This document shows positions 25,202 through 33,316 of a stretch of DNA of 64,000 nucleotides, one piece after another. Source of the DNA: Brevibacterium picturae. Its GTDB lineage: Bacteria > Actinomycetota > Actinomycetes > Actinomycetales > Brevibacteriaceae. Where the stretch lies: contig NZ_LT629739.1 in NCBI RefSeq assembly GCF_900105045.1, forward strand, positions 620,001-684,000, written 5' to 3'. Under the pieces are notes generated by a model that made no database searches, was not told the DNA's origin, and saw nothing but the letters and a program-made list of their open reading frames with translations. Position 1 is the stretch's first letter, and every line of letters begins with the position of its first letter. The translations under genes and the position numbers were made by a program.

Positions 25202-25735
25202 TCAGTCGTTCGAAGCAGGCGCGTTGTCCTGCTCCTCGCGGAGAGCGTCGACAGTGCGCACGGCCTTGACCATCGGAGCGGTGAACAGGTATGCCGCCTG
25301 GTGGAGGCTTGCCTTCATTGCACCAGCTGCCTTTGAAAGCAGCACTTCGCGAGGTTCGAGGTCGGCGAGTTTGTTGACATCCTCAGCACTGAGGACGGCA
25401 CCATCCCAGTGGCCGCCCTTCAATACGAGCTGAGAATTCGCCTTGGCAAAGTTACGCAGTGCCTTGGCAGCCTCAGGTGGTTCACCGTTGACGAATGCGA
25501 TCGCGGTGGGTCCGTTGAGGAACTCATCGAGATCGTTGATTCCGGCTTCTTTGGCTGCAATAGCAGTGAGCGTATTCTTTACCACGGCGTAGCTGACGTT
25601 CTCACCGAGTGAAACGCGCAGATCTTGCATCTGCGCAACGGTGAGACCGCGGTACTCGGTCAGCAACACAGCGTCGGAGTTCTCAAACTGCTGTTTGATC
25701 TCCTCTACTGCGGCTGCCTTGTCTGGCCTCGCCAT
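25202..25735 (-). CDS. rplJ: 50S ribosomal protein L10
   Basis: I place the start at the ATG at 25735 (177 residues, MARPDKAAAVEEIKQQFENS) with AAAGGAA upstream; the open frame continues upstream only into leader sequence. Conserved L10 segments are LLTEYRGLTVAQMQDLR and KNTLTAIAAKEAG, and the C-terminal helix anchors the L7/L12 dimers. L10 with L7/L12 commonly represses its own mRNA through the leader. The leader here carries a hairpin plus U-tract element listed separately. It is not adjacent to rplKA, from which it is separated by an alcohol/aldehyde dehydrogenase cluster. Confidence 0.97.
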   Translation of the reverse strand: MARPDKAAAVEEIKQQFENSDAVLLTEYRGLTVAQMQDLRVSLGENVSYAVVKNTLTAIAAKEAGINDLDEFLNGPTAIAFVNGEPPEAAKALRNFAKANSQLVLKGGHWDGAVLSAEDVNKLADLEPREVLLSKAAGAMKASLHQAAYLFTAPMVKAVRTVDALREEQDNAPASND

Positions 25736-25776
25736 GGTAGTTCCTTTCGTACAGTCGCCGATCGTGTCCCAACACC

Positions 25777-25812
25777 AAAAAAGCGCTCCACGCAGGCATG
25801 CGTGAAACGCTT
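25777..25812 (-). terminator. Attenuator-like hairpin with U6 in the rplJ leader
   Basis: On the minus strand a 14-bp stem (two G-U pairs, 25799-25812 with 25781-25794) and a 4-nt loop is followed by six U residues (25782-25777). It lies between a TATGAT -10 element and the rplJ start codon, so an intrinsic terminator interrupts the leader of the L10 operon. It would yield an RNA of only about 40 nt if termination were complete. Confidence 0.7.
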
Positions 25813-25823
25813 CGGATGATGAG

Positions 25824-25829
25824 ATCATA
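25824..25829 (-). promoter_or_regulatory. -10 element of the rplJL promoter
   Basis: TATGAT on the minus strand is a near-consensus -10. Transcription would begin near 25817, leaving a leader of about 80 nt before rplJ that includes the U6 hairpin. No good -35 is visible at 17-18 bp. Confidence 0.5.
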
Positions 25830-26076
25830 GGACCTCATCGGAAGAATCTCGTGCTCACCTGCGCAGGTCACTCCAGTGGAGTCTTCGTTTTGCGGGCAAC
25901 AGAACTCGATTGCGAATCCTGTTGATTCCGAAAAGACCGACGGTCTTGGGTATTTGAAGTCTATCGAAGGTCCGCGCGGCAAGTCCAATCGACCGCAGAG
26001 ATGCTGGACACATCGCTCGCTCTGCCGATCTCACCCTCTGCGGATCTCGACCTCTACGACAAGCCTGGCAACATTG

Positions 26077-26116
26077 CGGGCGCTGAGCAACCTGCAGAGA
26101 GGTTGCTCAGCGCCCG
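26077..26116 (-). terminator. Terminator after the alcohol dehydrogenase gene
   Basis: A perfect 17-bp stem (core GCGCTGAGCAACC) with a 6-nt loop begins 25 bases past the alcohol dehydrogenase stop. It isolates that cluster from rplJL. The rest of 25830-26076 shows no gene. Confidence 0.88.
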
Positions 26117-26140
26117 GAAGGTGGCTGAGACCGTATCGAG

Positions 26141-27163
26141 TCAGTATTCGATGACGACTCGACCGTCGATCTTGCCGTGGATCATCTCCTCCAAGACCGC
26201 ATTGATGTCCTCGAGCGGACGCTTGCTGTAAGTCGGATGGATCTTGCCTGCCGCGTAGAACTCCAACGCCTCGACCATGTCCTGACGGGTGCCGACGATC
26301 GAACCGCGGATCGTCAGTCCTTTGAGGACGATGTCGAAGATGGGAGCCGGGAACTCACCTGGAGGCAACCCGTTGAAGACGATCGTGCCGCCTCGGCGGG
26401 TCATCGAGATCGCCTGCCCGAATGCCTTCGGATGCACCGCTGTGACAAGCACTCCGTGTGAGCCTCCGACCTTCTCCTGGATGATGTCGGCCGGCTCCTC
26501 AGCAAAGGCATTGACCGTGATCTCCGCTCCGTGCTTCTTCGCCAGCGCCAGCTTGTCATCGGCGACGTCGACGGCGATGACGCGCATCCCCATCGCCACC
26601 GCATACTGCACGGCGATGTGGCCGAGCCCGCCGATGCCGGAGATGACGACCCATTGCCCAGGCTTCACCTCGGTGCGCTTGAGTCCCTTGTAGACGGTGA
26701 CGCCGGCACACAGCACGGGTGCGATCTCGTATGGGTCGGACCCCTCCGGGATGATGGCGGCGAACTTCGTGTCGACGAGCATGTACTCACCGAACGATCC
26801 GTCGATTCCGTAACCGCCGTTGACCTGCTGCTCGCAGAGCGTCTCCCACCCTTGACGGCAGTGCTCGCATGTTCCGCAGGCGCTCCACAGCCAGGCGTTT
26901 CCGATCATCTGCCCGACCTTGACATCTGTGACGTCGGGCCCGACCTTCTCGACGGTTCCGACACCTTCGTGGCCGGGGATGAGAGGAACCTTCGGTTTGA
27001 CCGGCCAGTCGCCGTGTGCCGCGTGCAGGTCGGTATGGCAGACCCCCGAGGCGATGAGTTTGACCAATGCCTGGCCGGGTCCGGGCTCGGGGATCTCGTT
27101 GTCTCCGACGACGAGATCCTGTCCGAATCCCTCAACTACTGCTGCTTTCATTTCTGTCATCAT
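26141..27163 (-). CDS. adhP: Zinc-dependent alcohol dehydrogenase, AdhP type
   Basis: This 340-residue medium-chain dehydrogenase interconverts alcohols and aldehydes with NAD(H). Catalytic zinc ligands are Cys42 (SGVCHTD), His65 (PGHEGVG) and a Cys in PVLCAGVTVYKG. The structural zinc is held by Cys96, Cys99, Cys102 and Cys110 (CGTCEHC...C). The nucleotide fold is marked by GIGGLGH. Two ATGs are adjacent (27163, 27160), with AAAGGAG just upstream. It is the last gene of a regulator-aldehyde dehydrogenase-alcohol dehydrogenase cluster, which suggests stepwise alcohol to acid oxidation, and it is followed by a strong terminator. Confidence 0.93.
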   Translation of the reverse strand: MMTEMKAAVVEGFGQDLVVGDNEIPEPGPGQALVKLIASGVCHTDLHAAHGDWPVKPKVPLIPGHEGVGTVEKVGPDVTDVKVGQMIGNAWLWSACGTCEHCRQGWETLCEQQVNGGYGIDGSFGEYMLVDTKFAAIIPEGSDPYEIAPVLCAGVTVYKGLKRTEVKPGQWVVISGIGGLGHIAVQYAVAMGMRVIAVDVADDKLALAKKHGAEITVNAFAEEPADIIQEKVGGSHGVLVTAVHPKAFGQAISMTRRGGTIVFNGLPPGEFPAPIFDIVLKGLTIRGSIVGTRQDMVEALEFYAAGKIHPTYSKRPLEDINAVLEEMIHGKIDGRVVIEY

Positions 27164-27245
27164 TCGCTCCTTTGTGACGATGTTCTCTATCTCTGTGGTG
27201 GTCTCTCTTATCGCAGCACTTCTGGTGCGGTGCAGCGGTTTCTGC

Positions 27246-28769
27246 TCAGAAGAAGCCCTGCGCGTTCTCCGAGTAGCTGACCAACAGGTTCTTAGTCTGC
27301 TGGTAGTGGTCGAGCATCATCAGGTGGTTCTCACGTCCGATGCCTGAGGCCTTGTACCCGCCGAAGGCCGCATGCGCCGGGTAGGCGTGGTAGTTGTTGA
27401 CCCACACACGACCTGCCTGGATGTCGCGGCCCGCGCGGTAGGCGGTGTTGCCATTGCGCGACCAGACTCCGGCACCCAATCCGTAGAGAGTGTCGTTCGC
27501 GGTGGAGATGGCGTCGTCGTAGTCACTGAAGGTGGCTACCGAGACGACAGGGCCGAAGATCTCCTCCTGGAAGATTCGCATCTTGTTGTTGCCCCTGAAG
27601 ATGGTCGGCTGCACGTAATAGCCGCCGGACAAGTCCCCGCCGAGGTCCGCCCGGGCTCCACCGGTGAGCACCTCGGCGCCCTCCTGCCTTCCGATGTCGA
27701 GGTAGGACATGATCTTCTCGAACTGGTCGTTCGAGGCTTGCGCACCCATCATCGTGTCGGTGTCGAGAGGGTTGCCCTGCACGATCCTCTTCGCCCGTTC
27801 CGCAACCGCCTCGAGGAAGGGATCGGCGATCGATTCCTGGACCAGTGCACGGGACGGGCAGGTGCAGACCTCGCCCTGGTTGAGGGCGAACATGGTGAAG
27901 CCTTCCTGGGCTTTGTCCCAGTAGGCGTCATCCTTGGCATTGACGTCATCGAAGAAGATGTTCGGGGACTTACCACCGAGTTCCAGGGTGACCGGGATGA
28001 TGTTCTGCGAGGCGTACTGCATGATGAGGCGGCCCGTGGTCGTCTCACCGGTGAACGCGATCTTCGAGATCCGCTTGTTCGATGCCAGGGGCTTGCCCGC
28101 TTCGAGGCCGAAGCCGTTGACGACGTTGAGGACTCCATCGGGAAGCAGGTCCGAGATGAGTTCCATGAGGACGAGGATCGAGGCCGGAGTCTGTTCGGCA
28201 GGCTTGAGGACAATGGCATTGCCTGCTGCCAACGCTGGGGCGATCTTCCACACGCCCATGAGTATCGGGAAGTTCCAGGGAATGATCTGGCCGACCACGC
28301 CGAGCGGCTCATGGAAGTGATAGGCCACCGTGTCGTCATCGATCTGCGAGAGGCCGCCCTCTTGCGCCCGGATCGCCCCGGCGAAGTAGCGGAAATGATC
28401 GATGGCCAGAGGAATGTCGGCGTTGAGGCATTCGCGGACTGCCTTGCCGTTGTCCCAAGTCTCCGCCACCGCGATCATCTCGAGGTTCTCCTCGATCCGG
28501 TCAGCGATCTTGTTCAAGATCACGGCGCGTTCCGCGGGTGAGGTCTTGCCCCAGGCCGGAGCCGCCTTGTGCGCGGCGTCGAGTGCGAGCTCGATGTCCT
28601 CCGAGGTGCTGGCGGGCACTTCGCAGAACGTCTTACCCGTGATGGGCGTCGGGTTCTCGAAATAGTTCCCATTGACGGGAGCGACCCACTGTCCGCCGAT
28701 GAAGTTCTCGTACCGTGACTTGTAGGTGACGAGCGATCCGTCTTGACCAGGCTGAGCGTAAACAGTCAT
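27246..28769 (-). CDS. NAD-dependent aldehyde dehydrogenase, acetaldehyde type
   Basis: The ATG at 28769 (AAAGGAG upstream) gives 507 residues, [20 protein letters not shown]. Family motifs are present: PWNFPILMG for the cofactor fold, the general-base Glu in [13 protein letters not shown] and the catalytic Cys in [13 protein letters not shown]. The second Cys of CTC is typical of the AldB/ExaC-type acetaldehyde dehydrogenases. The enzyme oxidises aldehydes to acids using NAD+ or NADP+. With the adjacent alcohol dehydrogenase it forms an ethanol or longer-alcohol oxidation module. Its promoter region holds a 10-bp palindrome (28837-28846), which may be the site of the GAF regulator encoded upstream. 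Confidence 0.93.
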   Translation of the reverse strand: MTVYAQPGQDGSLVTYKSRYENFIGGQWVAPVNGNYFENPTPITGKTFCEVPASTSEDIELALDAAHKAAPAWGKTSPAERAVILNKIADRIEENLEMIAVAETWDNGKAVRECLNADIPLAIDHFRYFAGAIRAQEGGLSQIDDDTVAYHFHEPLGVVGQIIPWNFPILMGVWKIAPALAAGNAIVLKPAEQTPASILVLMELISDLLPDGVLNVVNGFGLEAGKPLASNKRISKIAFTGETTTGRLIMQYASQNIIPVTLELGGKSPNIFFDDVNAKDDAYWDKAQEGFTMFALNQGEVCTCPSRALVQESIADPFLEAVAERAKRIVQGNPLDTDTMMGAQASNDQFEKIMSYLDIGRQEGAEVLTGGARADLGGDLSGGYYVQPTIFRGNNKMRIFQEEIFGPVVSVATFSDYDDAISTANDTLYGLGAGVWSRNGNTAYRAGRDIQAGRVWVNNYHAYPAHAAFGGYKASGIGRENHLMMLDHYQQTKNLLVSYSENAQGFF

Positions 28770-28836
28770 TGCAACTCCTTTGATGCGTATTCGGCGATCG
28801 GATGTCTGTCTCCGATTGCTCCACACGCTACGCAAG

Positions 28837-28846
28837 GCAACGTTGC
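28837..28846. promoter_or_regulatory. Palindromic candidate operator upstream of the aldehyde dehydrogenase
   Basis: GCAACGTTGC is a perfect 10-bp palindrome 68 bp upstream of the aldehyde dehydrogenase ATG. A further TTGCA lies 7 bp downstream of it on the plus strand. The position between the regulator gene and its probable target makes it a plausible operator; that role is inference. Confidence 0.45.
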
Positions 28847-28895
28847 AAGTGGGTTGCATCACACAGGAAGAGCTGCCAGTTGCAGCTCCTCGGAC

Positions 28896-30164
28896 TCAGT
28901 ATCCGAGGGCCTCGAGTCGCACGACGGCCGCGTTGCGTTCGGGTGCTTCGGGTGGGGCCAGGCGCAGCACCGACATCAGCACCTCCGAATCCTCGCGAGC
29001 TTCGGCCAATCCCGCATAGCGCCACACCTGCTGCCAAGTTCCATTCTGCAGCAGACTCTCCCGAATCAGCGCTTGCAGTTCAGCACCGATCTCCCGAACG
29101 CCGGGCGCATCGGATTCGGGCAGCACCTGCCCCTGATAGAAGTTGAGCGCGGTCTCGACGTCCCCTTGGGCCAGGCCCCGGTGCGTGCGTTCGACGTCGC
29201 TGTCGATGTCTCCCCGCAGTCGGTAGGGGCGGGCATCAAGGCGCAGGTCGCCGAGGTGGTCAATCGTTCTGCGCAGACGCGCGATCTCCGCCCGGACAGT
29301 GACTTCACTTCCACCGAGCGCCCACAGCCGGTCGGCGAGCCCGGCGCTGCTGATGCCGCCGGGGTTGCGCGCCAGGAGCAGCAGGATCTCAGCATGTCGT
29401 CCCGACAGCGTGATTCGGGTGCCATCCGGGCCCGATAGCTGGGGACGAGCCCCGGTGACTTCGAGGTAGGCACCGTCACCGGTACCGACAGACAGCCCAC
29501 CGGAGTCCGGGGTGTAGAGCTTCGACAATCCGACGCCGGCGGCCTGAGCCGTGGAGTTCAGCAACGGCAGGACGATGGACGATACCGCGTCATCGCCGCC
29601 GGTGACGTCGATGATGCCAAGGACGTGACCGGTCAGCGGATGGGTCACGGGCACTGCACTGCAACTCCACGAGTGCACCTCTGCGGAGAAGTGCTCGGCC
29701 TGACTGATCTGCACGGCACTGCGCGAGCGCAGAGCGAGTCCGGGGGCGGAGGTTCCCATCACGTCCTCCGACCAGTCAGTGCCTGGCAGGAAGCCCATGG
29801 ATTCGGCACGGCTGCGGACGGCGCGCTCACCCTCGACCCACAGGAGACGCCCCTGCTCATCACCGAGCGCCACAAGCAGCCCTGCCTCCTTGGCGGGTTC
29901 GATCAGATGCGACTGCAGCAGGCCCATGATGGAGTGGAACGGATGACGGCGCCTCACCTCGGCGAGCTGATCGGCCTCATAGGCCATGCGCACACGTACT
30001 CCACCCGGATCACGAAGACGGCCAAGGGATCGATTCCAGGACTCGAGGACGGCGGGGCGGACTCCCGGGCCCGAACTCTCCGGAGCGGTCAGTGATGCCA
30101 GATTGTCATGGGCACGACGGACGATGCGCTGATAATCATCGCGAAGTAGCGGAGTCGAATGCAT
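28896..30164 (-). CDS. GAF-domain transcription regulator with winged-helix C-terminus
   Basis: The start is uncertain. I used the ATG at 30164 (422 residues, MHSTPLLRDDYQRIVRRAHD); an in-frame GTG at 30200 is possible, and TAGATT at 30220-30225 is a candidate -10. Residues about 70-190 form an AcoR-like GAF sensor (WVEGERAVRSRAESMGFLPG, WSEDVMGTSAPGLALR, VTHPLTGHVLGIIDVTGG). The C-terminal part looks like a winged helix followed by a helical region (LSGRHAEILLLLARNPGG, VRAEIARLRRTIDHLGDLRL). AcoR-type proteins normally carry a sigma-54 AAA+ domain, which is absent here. It precedes the aldehyde and alcohol dehydrogenases on the same strand and probably controls them. Confidence 0.8.
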   Translation of the reverse strand: MHSTPLLRDDYQRIVRRAHDNLASLTAPESSGPGVRPAVLESWNRSLGRLRDPGGVRVRMAYEADQLAEVRRRHPFHSIMGLLQSHLIEPAKEAGLLVALGDEQGRLLWVEGERAVRSRAESMGFLPGTDWSEDVMGTSAPGLALRSRSAVQISQAEHFSAEVHSWSCSAVPVTHPLTGHVLGIIDVTGGDDAVSSIVLPLLNSTAQAAGVGLSKLYTPDSGGLSVGTGDGAYLEVTGARPQLSGPDGTRITLSGRHAEILLLLARNPGGISSAGLADRLWALGGSEVTVRAEIARLRRTIDHLGDLRLDARPYRLRGDIDSDVERTHRGLAQGDVETALNFYQGQVLPESDAPGVREIGAELQALIRESLLQNGTWQQVWRYAGLAEAREDSEVLMSVLRLAPPEAPERNAAVVRLEALGY

Positions 30165-30278
30165 GGCGGAGCTGTCCACCCCCATCGGCGGTTGGCACAC
30201 AGTGGTCTTCAGTGATCACAATCTATCCGCGATACCTCCTCCGGGCAAGGCCGAATGATGGTTGCCGGGGAACAGAAA

Positions 30279-30308
30279 GGGCGGGAAGTGATCGCTCACT
30301 TCCCGCCC
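30279..30308. terminator. Terminator between rplA and the GAF regulator
   Basis: A perfect 13-bp stem (GGGCGGGAAGTGA) with loop TCGC is followed on the minus strand by TTTCTGTT. It starts 36 bases past the rplA stop and closes the secE-nusG-rplK-rplA transcription unit or its rplKA part. Confidence 0.85.
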
Positions 30309-30343
30309 AGAACTGCTGAACGCGGTTCAATCCCTCAAAGGGA

Positions 30344-31042
30344 TCAGACTACGCGCATCGACGAAGAGTCGATCGGAACGGCAGGACCGTTCGATGTCGT
30401 CACGGTTGCCTTCGAGACGTAGCGGCCCTTCGACGAGCTCGGCTTCAGACGCACGATCTCGTCGATGGCCGCCTCGAAGTTCTCCCGCAGCGCTTCCTCG
30501 GAGAAGGAGACCTTTCCGATGATGAAGTGCAGGTTCGAGTGCTTGTCGACGCGAAATTCGATCTTTCCGCCCTTGATCTCGGTCACGGCCTTGGCGACAT
30601 CCATGGTCACGGTGCCGGTCTTGGGGTTCGGCATCAGGCCACGAGGACCCAGAACCTTACCCAGACGTCCGACCTTGCCCATCATGTCAGGGGTCGCAAC
30701 AGCCGAGTCGAAGTCGGTGAAGCCATTGGCCACCTTCTCCAGCAGGTCATCGGAGCCGACGAAGTCAGCACCTGCTTCACGGGCAGCTTCAGCACGGTCG
30801 CCGGCAGCGAACACCAGGACCCGAGCGGTCTTACCGGTACCATGCGGAAGGTTGACGGTGCCGCGCACCATCTGGTCCGCCTTACGTGGGTCAACACCCA
30901 GGCGGAGGGCGACCTCGACGGTGGCATCGTACTTGGCCACCGTGGTCTCTTTGGCCAGTGCGATTGCCTGAGCCGGTTCGTATGTCACATCTGCGGCGAT
31001 CTTCTCTGCCGCGGCCTGATAGGCCTTTGAACGCTTTGCCAT
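30344..31042 (-). CDS. rplA: 50S ribosomal protein L1
   Basis: The ATG at 31042 (AAGGAGAG upstream) gives 232 residues, [20 protein letters not shown]. Conserved L1 segments are [47 protein letters not shown] and [21 protein letters not shown]1 forms the mobile stalk near the E site and in many bacteria represses the rplKA mRNA by binding its leader. It follows rplK by 64 nt and is closed by a terminator; rplJ is not adjacent. Confidence 0.98.
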   Translation of the reverse strand: MAKRSKAYQAAAEKIAADVTYEPAQAIALAKETTVAKYDATVEVALRLGVDPRKADQMVRGTVNLPHGTGKTARVLVFAAGDRAEAAREAGADFVGSDDLLEKVANGFTDFDSAVATPDMMGKVGRLGKVLGPRGLMPNPKTGTVTMDVAKAVTEIKGGKIEFRVDKHSNLHFIIGKVSFSEEALRENFEAAIDEIVRLKPSSSKGRYVSKATVTTSNGPAVPIDSSSMRVV

Positions 31043-31106
31043 CTGCTTCTCTCCTTGCAGTCGTGGTCCGGGCTGCGCGAGCCCTACCACAGTGAAATGT
31101 CTGGTC

Positions 31107-31544
31107 TCAGCCCTTGACGTCGGTGGTCACGCCCATGGAGCGAGCAGTGCCGGCGATGATGCGGTCAGCCTGATCCAGGTCATTGGCGTTGAGGTCGGGC
31201 ATCTTCACATTCGCGATGTCGCGAACCTGATCGGCGCTCAGGTGAGCAACCTTGTCGGTGTGAGGAGTGGCCGAACCTGACTTCACGCCTGCAGCCTTCT
31301 TGATGAGTTCTGCAGCCGGTGGGGTCTTGAGAATGAAAGTGAACGAACGGTCTTCGAACACAGTGATCTCGACGGGAATGATGTTCCCGCGCTGGGATTC
31401 CGTTGCGGCGTTGTAGGCCTTGCAGAATTCCATGATGTTGACGCCGTGCTGGGCAAGCGCCGGACCAATCGGAGGCGCCGGGTTAGCGGCACCTGCCTGA
31501 ATCTGGAGCTTGACGAGGCCGGCTACCTTTTTCTTGGGAGGCAT
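31107..31544 (-). CDS. rplK: 50S ribosomal protein L11
   Basis: The 145-residue protein starts [20 protein letters not shown]. The conserved Pro-rich N-terminal region [20 protein letters not shown], where thiopeptide-resistance changes occur in other bacteria, is wild type. L11 binds the GTPase-associated centre of 23S rRNA and is needed for RelA activation by uncharged tRNA. It lies between nusG (205-bp gap, with two hairpins) and rplA (64-bp gap). Confidence 0.98.
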   Translation of the reverse strand: MPPKKKVAGLVKLQIQAGAANPAPPIGPALAQHGVNIMEFCKAYNAATESQRGNIIPVEITVFEDRSFTFILKTPPAAELIKKAAGVKSGSATPHTDKVAHLSADQVRDIANVKMPDLNANDLDQADRIIAGTARSMGVTTDVKG

Positions 31545-31599
31545 ATTCGGTCCTTAATCTTGAAGTGTCGATGCACCAGAGAAATACGGCGCATCGTTC

Positions 31600-31628
31600 G
31601 ATCACGACTTCCGATGAGAGTCGTGATC
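31600..31628 (-). other. Leader hairpin upstream of rplK
   Basis: Perfect 10-bp arms (GATCACGACT and complement) enclose a 9-nt loop, 55 bases upstream of the rplK start. This is where L1-dependent translational control of rplKA would act in other bacteria. That function is inference from position. Confidence 0.45.
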
Positions 31629-31702
31629 AAACCACACCAGTATTCCATGCCCGCAGACCCCGGAGCAAATGCCGGAGAGCGGGATCACTGGTGGTGAATG
31701 GC

Positions 31703-31732
31703 GCAAGGGCCCGGTATTCACCGGACCCTTGC
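31703..31732 (-). terminator. Hairpin after nusG
   Basis: A 13-bp stem with one internal mismatch (core GCAAGGG/CCCTTGC) and loop ATTC lies 18 bases past the nusG stop. On the minus strand the mismatch becomes a G-U pair, so the RNA stem is continuous. It probably separates secE-nusG from rplKA. Confidence 0.65.
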
Positions 31733-31749
31733 TGATGTTGAGAATCGAC

Positions 31750-32649
31750 TCAGAGCTTGGAGACCTGGTCGAAGCTGAGCTCGACGGGAACGTCGCGTTC
31801 GAAGATCGACAGCAGCACAGTGAGCTTCTGCGATTCCGGACGGATCTCCTGGATCGTTGCGGGGTGGCCTTCGAAGGAGCCCTCCTTGACGAGCACGGAC
31901 TCGCCGACCTCGTACTCCACCTCGGTGATGGGGGCGGACTTCGCTGCCTGCTCAGCCTGCACACCTTCAGCGGCGGCGGCCTCGGCCTGGCGCTCTTCGA
32001 AGATCGGAGCGAGCATCGTGAAGACCTCGTCGATGGACAGAGGAGTCGGGTCGTAGGCGTTGCCCACGAATCCGGTCACGCCCGGGGTGTGGCGGACCGC
32101 GCCCCAGGACTCATCGGTGAGCTCCATGCGCACGAGCACGTAGCCCGGGATGCGCACTCGACGGACCTGCTTGCGCTGTCCGTTCTTGATCTCGACGACA
32201 TCTTCCATCGGCACCTGGGATTCGAAGATGAACTCTTCGAGGTTGAGGCTGATGGAACGGTTCTCGAGGTTCTGCTTGACGCGGTTCTCGTAGCCTGCGT
32301 AGGAGTGGATGACGTACCAGTCACCCTCCTGCATGCGCAGTTCCGACTTGAACTCCTCGGCCGGGTCGACCTCGTCGTCGTTAGACTCCGAGTCGTCGGA
32401 CTCCGGCTCATCGTCAGCGGAGGCGGTGTCTTCGGAATCGGCTGCGCCCTCTTCGTCCGCGTCGACCTCGTCTGAGGTCTCATCGGCCGAGGCTTCCTGA
32501 GCGGAAGCATCCTCGACCGGTACGTCGTCGGCGCTCACAGGGGAGGTTTCGTTGTCCACGTCTTCCACCACTGGTGCAACGCTCGACTCCTCTGGAGCAG
32601 CGTTCTGTGTCTCAGGGGTTTCCTGTTCAGGTGAACTGGTATCCGACAC
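31750..32649 (-). CDS. nusG: Transcription termination/antitermination factor NusG
   Basis: The 299-residue protein is about 100 residues longer than E. coli NusG because of an acidic N-terminal extension (residues 1-105, rich in Glu, Asp, Ser and Ala). The NGN domain begins at [20 protein letters not shown] and continues with [20 protein letters not shown]. The C-terminal KOW domain has [20 protein letters not shown]. NusG binds RNA polymerase and couples to Rho or to S10. Such acidic extensions are common in actinobacteria and are probably disordered. It lies between secE and rplK. Confidence 0.97.
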   Translation of the reverse strand: MSDTSSPEQETPETQNAAPEESSVAPVVEDVDNETSPVSADDVPVEDASAQEASADETSDEVDADEEGAADSEDTASADDEPESDDSESNDDEVDPAEEFKSELRMQEGDWYVIHSYAGYENRVKQNLENRSISLNLEEFIFESQVPMEDVVEIKNGQRKQVRRVRIPGYVLVRMELTDESWGAVRHTPGVTGFVGNAYDPTPLSIDEVFTMLAPIFEERQAEAAAAEGVQAEQAAKSAPITEVEYEVGESVLVKEGSFEGHPATIQEIRPESQKLTVLLSIFERDVPVELSFDQVSKL

Positions 32650-32743
32650 CGATCAATTCCTCGCTTCGCGTGTAGTGATTCCCATTTGGGAGAGATGGGT
32701 CTGCAACGTGTTTGAAATCCAAGTGATCACCGCTGGGGGCGAT

Positions 32744-33019
32744 TCACCACAGTGGCCACAGCGGCGTTCCGCCGAAGACGAATCCGACGAGCTTGCCGAA
32801 CACAAGGTCGAGGACCACCACGAAAAGCATCATGAAGAGGATGAAGCCCAGCACGACAAGGGTGTAATTGACCAGTTGCTTACGTGTCGGGGTGACGACC
32901 TTCTTCAGCTCCGCAATGACTTCGCGGAAGAACTGCAGAATTCGTCCGAAGAACCCGAGCTGCTTACGACTGGTGCCCTTGGGCGCATCTCCAGTCTTCT
33001 TTGCCGGTGTGTCGCTCAC
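32744..33019 (-). CDS. secE: Preprotein translocase subunit SecE
   Basis: This 91-residue protein starts at GTG (MSDTPAKKTGDAPKGTSRKQ). It has the SecE amphipathic helix FREVIAELKKVVTPTRKQLV, then one membrane helix (YTLVVLGFILFMMLFVVVLDL). SecE clamps SecY in the SecYEG channel. The short, single-span form is normal for Gram-positive bacteria. Its place between tRNA-Trp and nusG is conserved. Confidence 0.97.
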   Translation of the reverse strand: MSDTPAKKTGDAPKGTSRKQLGFFGRILQFFREVIAELKKVVTPTRKQLVNYTLVVLGFILFMMLFVVVLDLVFGKLVGFVFGGTPLWPLW

Positions 33020-33117
33020 ACGTCCTCACTCGGTCGGTTTCCATTGGGACAGCACAATTGTTCAAGTCCGTCGAGGACGGCATTTCGCCGATAAGACTCA
33101 AGCAGATATCAACTGCG

Positions 33118-33190
33118 CAGGGGTGACAGGACTCGAACCTGCAACCTACGGTTTTGGAGACCGTTGCGCTACCAATTGCGCCACACCCCT
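33118..33190 (-). tRNA. tRNA-Trp (CCA)
   Basis: The 73-nt minus-strand cloverleaf has acceptor AGGGGTG paired with CACCCCT, anticodon loop CTCCAAA with anticodon CCA, and T-arm GGTTCGAGTCC. The 3' CCA is not encoded. It precedes secE, as in many bacteria. A candidate promoter upstream is TTCGAC (33271-33276) with TATGCT (33246-33251), spacer 19 bp. Confidence 0.95.
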
Positions 33191-33316
33191 TCGATTCGAC
33201 ACCCTCGATTCCTGTCGCCCGAGTCGTGCCCAACCACGAGAAACGAGCATACCGCCTGCGACCGCCGTTAGTCGAACCGGCAGCCGAAGCCAGCCGGAAT
33301 TCGACTTCCCTGCCTC

